The position numbers and the translations under genes are program-made. A DNA stretch of 64,000 bases, taken from contig JADWOT020000008.1 in the NCBI GenBank assembly GCA_036345935.2, positions 14,896,655 to 14,960,654 on the forward strand, read 5' to 3'. The notes beneath the pieces are model-generated. The model searched no databases. It saw only the letters and a program-made list of their open reading frames with translations, and had not been told where the DNA came from. The DNA is from Taenia hydatigena (taxonomy: Eukaryota > Platyhelminthes > Cestoda > Cyclophyllidea > Taeniidae). Shown here one piece after another: positions 49,444 through 60,980 of this stretch (position 1 is the first letter of the stretch; each line of letters starts with the position of its first letter).

Positions 49444-50412
49444 GACGAGATGCGTGTATAGGTGAATAAATCTTTCAGAGTCAGATTTTTTAAACAAGGA
49501 ATCAAGTTACAAGCCTTAGTACCAGTTATTTCGGTGGTTATCTTGCATAAAATCTTTTGACTGTAATTAAACAGCCAAACTAACTTATTTGCTCACCCTA
49601 TGATTAACGCACCGTCTCTTGGCAAAACAGTTTTTACTAAGGTTGAACACAATAATGGATTCCGCAATCTGTCAAATTTTCCATTAATTTTCTTGCCTAA
49701 ATCCAGAGGTGTGCGTAATCTATTTGAGACTGCGGTGCAATTTCCAAACCAAAATGATTAAGAAACAAACAAGAAGTGTAGAAGCGATGATTAGGTAATT
49801 CTTTTTTTAATTTGTAAAGAACACATCGACACATTTGTTCTCCGACCGTTGAGAAATGGGGAGAAAATTGAGCACCTTCTGTAGTTTGACTATGTGCTGA
49901 TGCACTGATTTTAAACAGCTACAACTTTGCAAATTACAGTGAAAAATACAGCAAAGTAGCACTTGATCACCAACTTTTAGCTATTAGACGAATTCGCACC
50001 GTCAGAATAAATTCCTTTTAAGATTATCGTGTTACATAAGAGAACACCTGAATTGCAGTGGCTCCCTAGCTGGCTACTGCAGGGAAATTCTCCCGTCAGT
50101 AAAGAACTTGTCTGATAAGCAAGGAGAAATTTTAAATAATGGAAAATATATGTAAAACATTATCAACCGAAACACTAGACGCAGATACTACTCAAGGCTG
50201 CAACAATGTTCCGCATGATTACTACGCACGCTCTAGATCTGCGCTTCACAGGTCAAATCACATCAAGGTGACTATGATTTCTAATTCTGACGTCGATTTT
50301 TCAGATTAAACCATCATTAGCGGTCTAGTTGGGTATAAAGGAGGATGAAGGAAAGTCTGCTGGGCTCAACTGCATAATGCCATCTCTGTATTATGTATTT
50401 TAAGGACGTTTT

Positions 50413-50676
50413 ATGCTCCCTTTGCGCAATAAAAATGGGTTTGACAATGCACTAATACACCTCGAATCACGCTTTCAAGAGTCGATCCGTCGAAATCTGG
50501 ACACTACATTACCAGACTCGGAAAGAAATGGCTTTACGCTTCGAGCAATGCTACAGTCTAGTTACCTTGTGATGGCTGAAGTAGGAGGAATTTGGCTTCA
50601 ACGAGCACTGGTGATGATGCTTAAGCGACGAAAGAGAGACTCGACAGTTGTGGGTCCTTTGTATTTCAGAATTTGA
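50413..50676 (+). CDS. Small ORF, possible exon, unidentified
   Basis: An 87-codon frame starting at ATG, just after an acceptor-like tattttaag. Composition is protein-like, with charged stretches and ending near ALVMMLKRRKRDSTVVGPLY. No domain, signal peptide or splice donor is evident, so it could be a single-exon small protein or chance. Confidence 0.18.
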   Translation: MLPLRNKNGFDNALIHLESRFQESIRRNLDTTLPDSERNGFTLRAMLQSSYLVMAEVGGIWLQRALVMMLKRRKRDSTVVGPLYFRI

Positions 50677-51555
50677 CTTGTAGGTACCTAGCTCCGTTTG
50701 AGGGGTAATATGGCTTTATATGTTTCATCCAAAGCGACGCGGATGGTACATTAAAGGGATTTAACTGTCCATCAGAGATAACCAGCTGTATGGGTTTTTT
50801 ATTAAACGTAACCTTTAATAGCTATGCGTGATAGTGTCTTTTATAGCATTTGCCAGCTTCAAATCGCAAAATCAGTAACACATTTAAGCAAAAAATAAAA
50901 GGGGCTCGAGTTAGATCAGAGTACATCCCCTATATGAACACTTTGTCTTAGACAATAGAGTTGAAGGTAGATACTGCATCAGTCGAACTAGGTAACGGCG
51001 CTTCCCTGAGAGGCCGCCTTTTGAAGCCTCTTCCAAATCACTGAATTTACACCGTAAAACGCGACAAAACGACAAAAGAGAATTCGCTTGAAATTAAACC
51101 TTGACAATTTATAATCCTTGCGATATAATTCAAAGTCAACGAATGCTTTTATCTTTCCTCGTTTATTTATTTTGCAGATTTTATTAATTATTAACATGCA
51201 ATTTTGGCCAACAAAGTATGCTGATTCAAACAAGCTTTGTTGAGATTTTCGGAGTTTTCTATGCTATTATCGAATGATTGCAAAAGCCGAACATTTTTTT
51301 CTGTTCAGGTCTTGACCGTAGATACAAACAACAAAACCGCCAAATTCCTTACACAAGATCAACTACCAATGCTTCACCCTGTGCTTCCGTGTTTTTTATA
51401 GTGTTTTGATTTTGATAAATTAATGAAGATCTCTGGAACGCCAGAAACATTTCTGTTTTTAAATTCATAGGAATCTCTATTTTCATGACTAATCCTCGAA
51501 ATTCTGGTGTGTTGCGCATTTGACCAGTCCCTTCCGGCCGACTGATATCACTTAC

Positions 51556-51668
51556 CTTTGGCGCTCTAACATTCACTACAAAACTAAGGCCATTCAGATG
51601 GTATACTCCCGATTGGGTGCTACCCTGTTTCTGTAGGAGGCTGGATGATTCAGTCAGAAGTTGCAAAT
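51556..51668 (-). CDS. Exon-like stretch with perfect donor, unidentified
   Basis: On the minus strand, an acceptor-like acgtgtag and a perfect-consensus donor (CCAAAG|gtaagt) bracket 37 open codons containing LTESSSLLQKQGSTQSG. The exon is too short to judge by composition and has no identified partner exons. Confidence 0.2.
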
Positions 51669-54600
51669 CTACACGTTATCTCACCCACTTAATTCCGTCG
51701 ACGAATGATGTGCTTGTATGGAAGTCTTATCCACCGCTTACCCTAGTCAAATGCTCGAAAGGATCCAAGCTCATGAACACAAGCACTCATTTACATTAAG
51801 TAGACCTAGTTGTTCTGCAACTGAAGGCATGTTTTGACTGGTGTCTCAGTCTTCCATTTCAACATGCGCTATAACATTCCTCGAGCACGCTTTTGCAGGT
51901 TTAGAGGGTAGAGAAGCTGGAGCCATCGGACGCAAGACACAATAAGGGCCTTTTCAACATTTGGTGCATCGTCACAGCAAAGTTTGCATTAAATTCATTT
52001 TCAAACAAATCAAAGCGGACTGGCATCCGCTAGCGTTTAAAGAGTTAACTTCTAGCAGGTGCCGAGCATAAATTGAGCGACTAGATCAATCAAACATCGC
52101 ATCCATACCCAAATAAATATTGCTTTTTAAGAAAGTGTTTCACTTCTTTGACTCACTTCTATTCGTTCCTTCATTCAATTACAAATAAAATGAGTTGTTT
52201 CACTCAAAAAAGTGAAAAGTGAGTGTCTATCACAAAAGGCTGTAAAATTGATGCTTATTATTTATTTTATAATGACTGTTTGATTGAATAAACCTTTTGA
52301 GTTGACAAATAGATTGAGGCAGGAGACCAATGCCGTTTTTCTCTAAAAAATTTGCTTTAGTTTTTTTTATAGTTTCACATTCCAGCTATTAATAACACCC
52401 TCCCCGTAGGCAAAGGAGTCCAAAGTCGAAGTTGGAGGAAAAACCATCTTTGTATCCCAGAGGGATTATTAGTAGCCATACAAGTGTTAAAGAAATTTAT
52501 AAAATTAAACCGCTAGAGCAATGGTGAAATCGCTTACATCAAGTTACGACCCGACCAAATTAAAACTTACATAGCATTTGGAAATCCCCATACCTTTGAA
52601 GGCCAATTATTACCTAATAAAATTGTGACTAGATTATATCTAGGCAAAAAATTCGACATCAATGAAATAAAATGAACACCATTGCCAGAAGTAAACTAAT
52701 GGTCTCTTTCCAGTTAAAATTATGAAATTTCGACATATCCTTGGAGAGTTTGCCTACATGCAGTGCTTATTATTTCAAGATTTTCAAAATGCAAGGTGCG
52801 TGGGACTTGATAATATGTTTGCAATCATAGAGCTCAACTGTCATTTGTATCATCCAACAATAAGCACTCCTACCTTCACGGTATGTCTTCTAATCCATAG
52901 GCGCACCGGTACTCTTAAGTCGCATCTTTTAAAAGTACCAAAAAATCCACCACACCATTTAACTGCGATGACTGATTGCTTGGGTGTGCATTTTTGGACG
53001 ACAAACAGGCAGATTGGACTAAATGCATGGCAGAGAGGTTGCCATCCATCGCCAAGTAGGGGAAGAAGATTAGCTCGGAATTCCTCACAAAACTTTGATC
53101 ATTTCGAAATTCCGCATCGCCTTCCACCAACCAGCCTACTTGATCCAGGGATTTGAAAATGAAAGCGGGAAGGAAAGGTAATGAAATTCCTAACTAGTTA
53201 AATTCAAGGTTTTGAAGTGGCGATTTTTTGTCTCAAAGATATGGGTTCAATCTTGGATTATGCCTAGTTCCATCTTCAATGGAAATATTTCAAGAAAAAT
53301 GCTAGGGATAATCAATCATTTAATTCCCTCATTAGTTAAATAAAGTGATTAAATAAAGTCAATCTTTTCGCCGACTTCCATCGGGGTATTACGCGAGTTA
53401 AGTAATGTACTCCTCATGACACAAACCGCCCATTTCATTTAACTTATAAATAAGTAGTAAAAATTTACAAGTAGATTTAGTGTCGCCGACCCTTAATGGT
53501 GGAAGCGATATTTGGGAAGAAGGGTTTGGATTTAGGTCTTACATTTCACTTAGCTGAGTAACCCGTTCCCCAGCCTCCTTTCCGATCGTCTTCGAGTGCC
53601 GTGGCAACACTTTATTCAAATACTTTCGCTCCGTCTGTGTTGGTTTTTCATCACAACATGAGGATAATTAGAAGTATTTCTCGCTCAAGCATGCAGAATC
53701 CTGGCCATTCAATTCAAAATTTTGTTGATTTACGCTTTACTATTCTTAACAGATAAGTCAAATTATGAGGGTCATGTGACAAACTTTTTGAGGTAAAGGA
53801 AAGTACATTATAAAACCTGCAAAATATCTCTATGTGTTACAATGAATGGAAGAAGTAATAATGTGGAAGGTTGACAAGTGAAGTGGTGAAGCATTCATCT
53901 CGAATTAAGCTAAGGGGAGAGGAGAGAGGAAAGAACTTGAAGTAAAGCAGTTTCCTGGGGATGCTACTAAAGGAAGCCGGAAAGGAAACAAATTGATAAG
54001 TAATGAGTGTGAGTTAGTAAAACTAATAAGTGCTTTTATTTGCAGTCTGAAAAGCGATTTATTTGACAAATCTCGGGAGTCGTACCCACTTCTTTTAGAA
54101 ACAGTTTAAATAGTTTCAAGGGGTGGCAGAAATCCCTTATTGGGTAATATAGCCATCATTCGAGAAAATACTTTGGAGATAGGGCCCATTTTCTGCTCTG
54201 CTGCATAACGTGAAGAAAATATGATTGGAGGAAGCCGGATGATAGAGGTGTGACGAGGAACTACCAACTCCTCTCCTCTCCCAAAGTACGCCATTAGCCG
54301 CATGATATTAAGGATACTATGTCCCAAAATTAACCCGTACCACTATAGAAAACAAAAATTCTCACCATTATCTCAATTTTGCATTAAATTGAGTTACATA
54401 AAGTTAATTTGTGAAGTCTGTGGTGTTATACCGCTGAGTTGCACATCATTTGGAAAAAGGAAAAGCCCGTGTCACATCAGGTAGGTTCCGCCTAACGTAG
54501 TCCAATCTATGGCAAAGACTTTTTCACTGATAGGCCTACCCATCTGTGCTTAATGACGCAGGCATTTCACAAATTGTCATCAATAACAAGAAGTCACCAC

Positions 54601-55181
54601 CCGAAATCTTCCTGTCCTTCCACTTTAGACGGAGCAACTCAGATACATAAGAGATTTTATCCAAAAATATTCAAGTATGTGAATTCTTAGTCCCAAAGGC
54701 AAAAAAACACTTCAAAAATTTTGGAATTAGGATATCTTTCCAACCAAATTCATTGCATAGAAGGGTATGGGCTTCATACACTCAAGTAGGTTATTTTTAA
54801 TCTAACGCGTGTCTGTGTGCGCCGGCCCACATGAAAGGAAGCATAAAATTACGTCACCAATGTCAATAGTGCTATGCGAAATGAGAGATTTTCGCGTCCT
54901 TTCTACGTTCAGTAAGCAGGGTAATTTTTGTGATGGCCAGTTGGAGAAAGTTCAAGCTGTCTTATTTCAAGCCAGCGACAGAGAGCTTGCATACGGACAT
55001 GGATGACTAGATCTCCCGGTTGTGACTATCCTTCACCCTTGGAGCCACATCTGAGCCACCTATAGATTAGAATGTCACGACTGTCAACCAGAGCTTAGGC
55101 CACGGCTAGATCATGGGCGCGGTGGTGTTGTCCCAACTGCACGCTCGACTTGTGCGCATGTGGCCAAACCGAAGGTCTTAG

Positions 55182-55331
55182 GGCATTGACCATTACAACT
55201 TCATTGTGGCAATTCAGTATTTTGTTCACTGTGTTGAACTACTTGGGCATTTTTGCTCCGCAATGCGGTCATTAAGCTCTGTCAGTAACTCCTTAAATCC
55301 CTTACCGTTAGTAAGAATCATCTGCCTCAAG
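55182..55331 (+). CDS. Exon-like stretch with strong splice sites, unidentified
   Basis: Exactly 50 open codons between an AG (gaaggtcttag) and a consensus donor (CTCAAG|gtgagc), in phase 0 at both ends. The sequence (GIDHYNFIVAIQYFVHCVEL and on) looks like an amphipathic helix segment. The in-frame stop before it is the acceptor itself. No partner exon found. Confidence 0.25.
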
Positions 55332-57906
55332 GTGAGCATGGCACACGATAATTTACTTGAAGGTCGACGTCATAGGCTCACCTCAAAATCAAAAGATCAG
55401 AGAATGAGAATAGGTCGTTGCATTTTAAAAGGTTTGGCCAGTTTTCTGTTCAGAATAGCAAAAATGTTTTACTTTAATGCTGACCAAAAGATTATCCTTC
55501 AAAAATTAGGCATTAATAAATCCTTACAGGATAGCCACTTGCAAAGCTCATGGAAATATTTGCTCCTCCGTAAACCATTCAGAAGCTAAATAGCACGTTC
55601 GTCATTATGAGGTATTTTATTAAGCAAAACAATAAAAAAAGAAGCAATTTTGATTGTTTCTTCGTTTGCGTATTTGCATCTTGCCTCTGTATAATGCATT
55701 ATCACCTCTCAGTTGACGGCTGAATTGAACTGTGGATGGAGTGTGCCTCAGTTCGCATGATTGAGTGTGTTTGCCCCGCTAGGGTATTATATGGCAGGAT
55801 TCGATTAACTTGAAAGCTACGCATCTTCCTAGAGACACGTTTTAGTAAAAACTTTTAATAAAGACGAATTAACAACGCTACAAATGACGCAAAGATAATA
55901 ATTATCCAGATTTTGGAGATCAAACGTTTTGAAGTATTCTGTTGCCACAGTTTCTAGGTGATAGCAAAGAGACAGTGCAATTAATTGCTTCATTTCTTTC
56001 CAAAAAGAGCATTTTAGATAAGAACAATTTTTGGAAAATTTTGAAATCAAGTACAGAATACTTTTCCATTCTTATATACATTTGATCGAAATTCGCTTCA
56101 TCTTTCGTCAGGCTTGCTGCTAGCTGCTAGCTTCTTAGAAGATGTCAGGGGTTAACTGTGTAGATCACTCTGCCAGTGCGATGCTATTTTATGGTACCAT
56201 TAACCCTCTCTTTCGTAATTTGACTGCTTCATGGTAAATGGTTTCTTAAAGCTGATGAAAGTGGATCGCGGTTGCCCATTTCACAAATAGGTTTGCCCAA
56301 TTGTGTTTCAAGCAACTTTTTTTTCGATTAAAAGACCAGTGGGTGATAATGATGCGACAAAGTCAACAGTAAAGAACTACAATTCTTATCCATGAGATGT
56401 CTGGAGAAAAGCGCGTCTAGAAAAAATTTCAGTCGTAAAAAACGCAATGTGAATGATAAAGTTATTAGAGATAGGAAAGTTGTGGCGGAAGCATTCCTTT
56501 CTAATGCACTGATAACTAGCAAACAGTAAGCCTCAAAGACTGGCACCTTGCCTCTTGATTAATTCACATATATCATAAGTCCGTTCCAACCTTAGGAGTG
56601 GTCCCTCATTAACTGACTGAGGTTTGATGAGAAATGGACTTTGCATTGCAACTTTCGTTAGGCAAATGAGCACATCTCCTCTCTCCCATCTTCCAACATC
56701 CTCACATGCATACACTTAAGCCTCTATAATTGACTCTTATGTACACAAATATTGCGCCTGTATGGTGGCCTAATCGTCCGACAGACTATGGGAGCAATTG
56801 TTTAGCTTAGTTTTAAGTCCGCCTGGGGTCAAACGTCAATTTCTAATGCGATCTATCTTCTCGATGGTTTACAAGCAAAAAAAGGTTTAGAGTGTGTGCA
56901 AAGCCTCTTCCTGCGCTTAAAACAGAAAAAGTTAATGAGTTGAGAGAAATACTGGTTCTATGCAAGTTTTACGCGTCATCGAAAGACTTCATAGTGCAAA
57001 TTTTCGACTTGAGGAAGTCTCCATCATATCACACTATGCGATAGGGCAAGCTGTGAGGAGAAGGGAGGAATGATGCCTTACCGCATCCTTATCCTCCGTA
57101 TTCGCATGATCGCATTTATCTGCGTGCTCATCACCTTGCCAAACAGAGTAAACACTTTGCCGGAGGATAAAATTGACCTAGAAAAGGAAGTGTCTAGGGT
57201 AAAAATTTTTGCTTCTAGAGGCAGAAATGCTTAATAAAACTGCATCTTCAAGTAGCTTGTTTTAGAGCTAAAGAAGGAATGAACCACTGTAGTGCCGATT
57301 AATCTAACAAATAGAACATTGGGGAAAACTTTGCGGTTGCTTTCCAAAACAATTATATTACAAAGCAAATAGGAGGGTTTTAATTAAAGGAGGTCGGAGT
57401 TAAGGCAATAAAGTTTCAAGACCACTTTATACATAATACTTGGAATTACCGCTTCGGAAAAGCAAAATGAAAATAAACAAATTTTTGGTTATTTTGCACT
57501 TATACGTTCCTCCCCAAAGTCACATTCAATGCACGGTATCACTCCAGAAAAGCCCATTCCGTTGTAAAATTCAACGAACCTGGTGAATAGGATACCAATC
57601 TCACTTCGAAATTAAATTTGGCTTTTCATAATTTCCTTTTCACCACTGCTTCATGTGTAAAAATAACGATCAGTCATTTCGACTAAAAGGTATGGACGGG
57701 ATGCAGGTGGGAGGTGCAACGCTAGTTCCGCACTTGTGGAGCAGGTGTTAGATTCGCCGCAAAGGATAGAACTGAAAGTGGACTCTAGTACGGTCCAGAA
57801 ATTAATCAAAAGAAGATGATCAACACTGCCGTCTACGTTGGATTTTTCTCCTAGCAGAGCATCAAAATGGTCGATTGTCCCAGGTCTACTATCAAAAATT
57901 TTTTAA

Positions 57907-58232
57907 CATATTTAAAGTTTCGGAGTGATGCGCTATATATTGCAGCTTATTTGCGTAAACCAGGACTCAACTGGAGTGATCAAGGATAAGACAGCTGGAA
58001 ATCGAGACACTCAATGCAGGCTATGTGTGCACAACTAAAGCACGGTATCTGTATTTGAGCCTGTCGATTGGAGTACTGGACGCCCTGATGGTCACCATTT
58101 CCACACATACACGTCATTTTGAATAACCTTGACCTTGTCTAGATTGATGGGACATGCAGAGTCCGTCTTCACTTCATAATGGCCGACCGGAACTTTTCGA
58201 GAGGTGGTTGAGGTGTCTGACGACCTAATCCC
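57907..58232. repeat. Left arm of a long inverted repeat
   Basis: Matches the reverse complement of 60673-60980 with about six mismatches and one 18-base insertion (57940-57963 region, ending in a repeated CAG), so about 98% identical. About 230 bases in the centre are identical. The arm includes a coding-like exon on the minus strand and what would be its 3' untranslated region. Confidence 0.9.
58092..58224 (-). CDS. Duplicated terminal exon, copy 1, unidentified
   Basis: On the minus strand, after the acceptor ctgggattag, one leftover base and 43 codons run to TGA at 58094-58092. The peptide contains KVPVGHYEVKTDSACPINLD followed by a tail ending VYVWKW. The reading frame is intact and nearly identical to the second copy. 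If it is a last exon, its upstream exons must lie at higher coordinates, inside the 2.44-kb spacer. I recognise no family. It could instead be a fragment inside a repeat element. Confidence 0.35.
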
Positions 58233-60672
58233 AGAAATAAAGTTCATTGAAACGTTTTAAAGAGGGCATTTTTCTGGTGTCAAAAGCATTCAAAGCTACT
58301 TTCCAGGAGCTCAAGGCCTCTTTATCCACTTAATTCTCCTAAACTATATTCTTAGCTGGGATGGGAGTGTATGATAGATTACTGACACTTGAAATTGTTG
58401 CATCCTTAAAAAAAAAATGGGCTCCATCTTTTAAATTAGCTAATGATAACATCGGTCTATCGAAGAGGGGAAGCTGGACGCCACTTACAATGTGTCTGCT
58501 ACACGAAAAGTTCTGTCTAAATTGTGCCGCTCCGAACGAGGCAGTGGATTACATGCCCACTCCTGCATCTATAATAAAAATAATTTCACTTTCGGGAAAG
58601 AATAAAGAAGACTCCCGACTACTAATTTGTCACTATAAAACTGCTTTTTTTCTTGATTATAATGCCTTAATATCTTACTTGGCATTATCTTGACCTTCAA
58701 GGAAACTTGCGCGAAGACATTGCGGTTGGAAACAGTTGGTTTTGCTTTTATGTGCAGTCATTAACTTGGCAAACGGACATGCAACTTTCCTGGTCCTTTT
58801 CTCTTCTATCTCTGATCTTATAACCCTGATACATGAGAGTCGGCTATAAAAAGACATTTTTTGGGAAAAAAGAGGATTTTGGTATTCATCTCCCTGTTGA
58901 ATCCGACACTGCTCAACCACGACGCTGGTTTAAACCGACCGCTTGTCACCTAAAAGGCCTATTCAATCAAACAAGCGCTTCCTCTACTTTAACGGCGAAT
59001 CATGCTTTTCATCTGGCATTGGATGATGCCTTGAAAAGCTGTGACAAGGTCTATTCATGCTTCATGTTCGTCTGAGTAAGCCCTTTAGATGCCAAGTCGA
59101 CTGACTGCACCAGTTTGACTCGTAACTGAGCGGGCACAGCCAATTCCAAAGGAGGCGAGCATGAACCCTCTTTGCCATTTGCTACACAAATGTGTCTTCC
59201 TCTAGCCAATCTTCCCTTCATATAGGGGTTGGGAACTCGATGTGAGGGAGAGGAGCAATGAATGCGTTGCACACACTTTGGGTGATTCGTATTAGTCGGT
59301 TTGACACTGTCCGATAACTAAGCCTTTTGGGTTTAGTCACATCCCCCTTATTTTTTATCTTCATATTTCTTAGGGAGAAAAAAGCCAAAACAGCTGAATC
59401 GTATAACCCTTAATAAGTGGTCCCTGTTGGGAGAAGTTGAGACTTTCGTCGTACTTTTTGCATCGACCTTCGGTTTTAAGTACTTCGACCGAGAAATCTA
59501 AATTTTAGCTGTTGCATATAACTGCAAAGGGGAAATATGTAGAATAAACCACAGACTCACGATGCTCCATAATGCACGGAAGCCCACCATCGGTAGCCAC
59601 TTAGGTATGGTTTTATGCAAGCTAATGTTGGTAGATTTTGTTGCTTCAGTTGGTGTGATGAAGTAATTTCAGAACTGTGACGAAGTCATCCGTATTTCTC
59701 GAGGCGCATCTTTGTCCTAAGACTTTTAAACTTGCCTACTTTTAGTGTCTTTTTGATGGGCAATGAGTTGGTGGGCTCGTCTCTCATTGAAGGCTTTCGA
59801 TGTGCCACTGATTTACAAGTAGGTATCAAAGGAGACAATCATTCTACTAACCGCAGAATTATGCACTTTAGCTAGACAATTCTGTTTTTGGCGCAGACTC
59901 AAATCCTGTAATTTGAGGTTTCTAGTAAATCTCTTAATGGATTTCATTGATATGAGATTCATTTTCTTCATATATCCGCCAGCCCTTACATAAGCGTGTC
60001 GTGTATCTGTCTTTAAAACCCTGTAAGCCTTTATTGCTTCGAAAAAAGCTGACCCAAGAAGTCGTTACCGTGGTTCTGAGGTACAATTTTAAAAGCTCTG
60101 ATTCGAGAAATATACTGGTTTAAGAGAACAGGAATAATCGTCTCAAAATCTTGAGTTGTAGGAGTTCTGACTTGTGAGCTTACGCAAAGTGCTTACCGCT
60201 CTCCTCTCTCAATGATTAATAAGAGTGCTGAGAGCATTTGTTCCTACCTTTTGTTTGTGCAAATTCGATTGCTTTATAGTTAAGTGCTTTGAGAGCGACG
60301 CTGGCTATGCATCTTCAGCAGAGTTTGCGCATGTCTTGAGTGGCTCAAGTCCATCAATGCCTTTTGTTCGAGACGTCGAACACTTTCTTTACGTCTACAT
60401 AAAAGGATTATTCGTGTATGTGATGCTCCGCACCCGTCAAAAGATAGATTTTGCAACTTAGCTAATTTTAAAACATAACATCATTTTGTAAACATCAAAA
60501 ATTCAGCCTCCCCAGATTCCTTTTAATGAAAGACTCCCATTTCCTCTAAGCTTTAATTCAGAGGACATTCGTACCTATTTTATTTGCTAATCAACCAAAG
60601 TGGGGTAACTGAAACTCTGAGCGTTTATAGAGCTGCTGGAGTGCCTTTATTGCCAAAAAGCATTCCTTTTTC
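58233..60672. other. Spacer between the inverted repeat arms
   Basis: 2440 bases of single-copy-looking DNA. It would hold the 5' parts of both head-to-head genes if the arms are terminal exons. ORFs here (plus 58361-58693 with 110 codons, plus 60225-60461, minus 58675-58920, minus 59051-59272) show no domain and no splice site that fits the arm exons with confidence. Confidence 0.4.
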
Positions 60673-60980
60673 GGGATCAGATGGTCAGACACCTCAACCA
60701 CCTCTCGAAAAGTTCCGGTCGGCCATTATGAAGTGAAGACGGACTCTGCATGTCCCATCAATCTAGACAAGGTCAAGGTTATTCAAAATGACGTGTATGT
60801 GTGGAAATGGTGACCATCAGGGCGTCCAGTACTCCAATCGACAGGCTCAAATACAGATACCGTGCTTTAGTTGTGCACACATAGCCTGCATTGAGTGTCT
60901 CGATTTTCAGCTGTCTTATCCTTGATCACTCCAGTTGAGTCCTGCAATATATAGCGCATCATTCCGAAACTTGAAATATG
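60673..60980. repeat. Right arm of a long inverted repeat
   Basis: Reverse-complement copy of 57907-58232 without the 18-base insertion. Outside the arms the flanks do not match, and I see no convincing target-site duplication. Confidence 0.9.
60681..60813 (+). CDS. Duplicated terminal exon, copy 2, unidentified
   Basis: Plus-strand counterpart of 58092-58224: acceptor ttcgggatcag, one leftover base, 43 codons, TGA at 60811-60813. Coding bases are identical apart from the first codon, where the two copies differ. A possible AATAAA (ttcaataaacct) follows at about 61000, which copy 1 lacks at the matching place. Upstream exons, if any, would lie in the spacer. Confidence 0.35.

Larger units (their letters stand above)
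49444..57906. other. Gene-poor stretch with scattered exon-like ORFs
   Basis: Longest open frames are plus 52722-53156 (144 codons), plus 55206-55589 (127), minus 51349-51666 (105) and plus 50413-50676 (87). None shows a known domain. Two contain excellent splice donors and are listed separately. The 144-codon frame is overlapped by an equally plausible minus frame. Confidence 0.3.

Noticed and set aside
52722..53156. 144-codon plus-strand ORF
   Set aside because: A 71-codon minus frame overlaps it, there is no recognisable domain, and no clear promoter or splice context. Left as unsupported.
57907..60980. Long terminal repeat or foldback transposon
   Set aside because: The arms are inverted, not direct, so they are not LTRs of one element. 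Flanks do not show a matching target-site duplication and the spacer shows no transposase motif. A mobile element is still possible but not supported.
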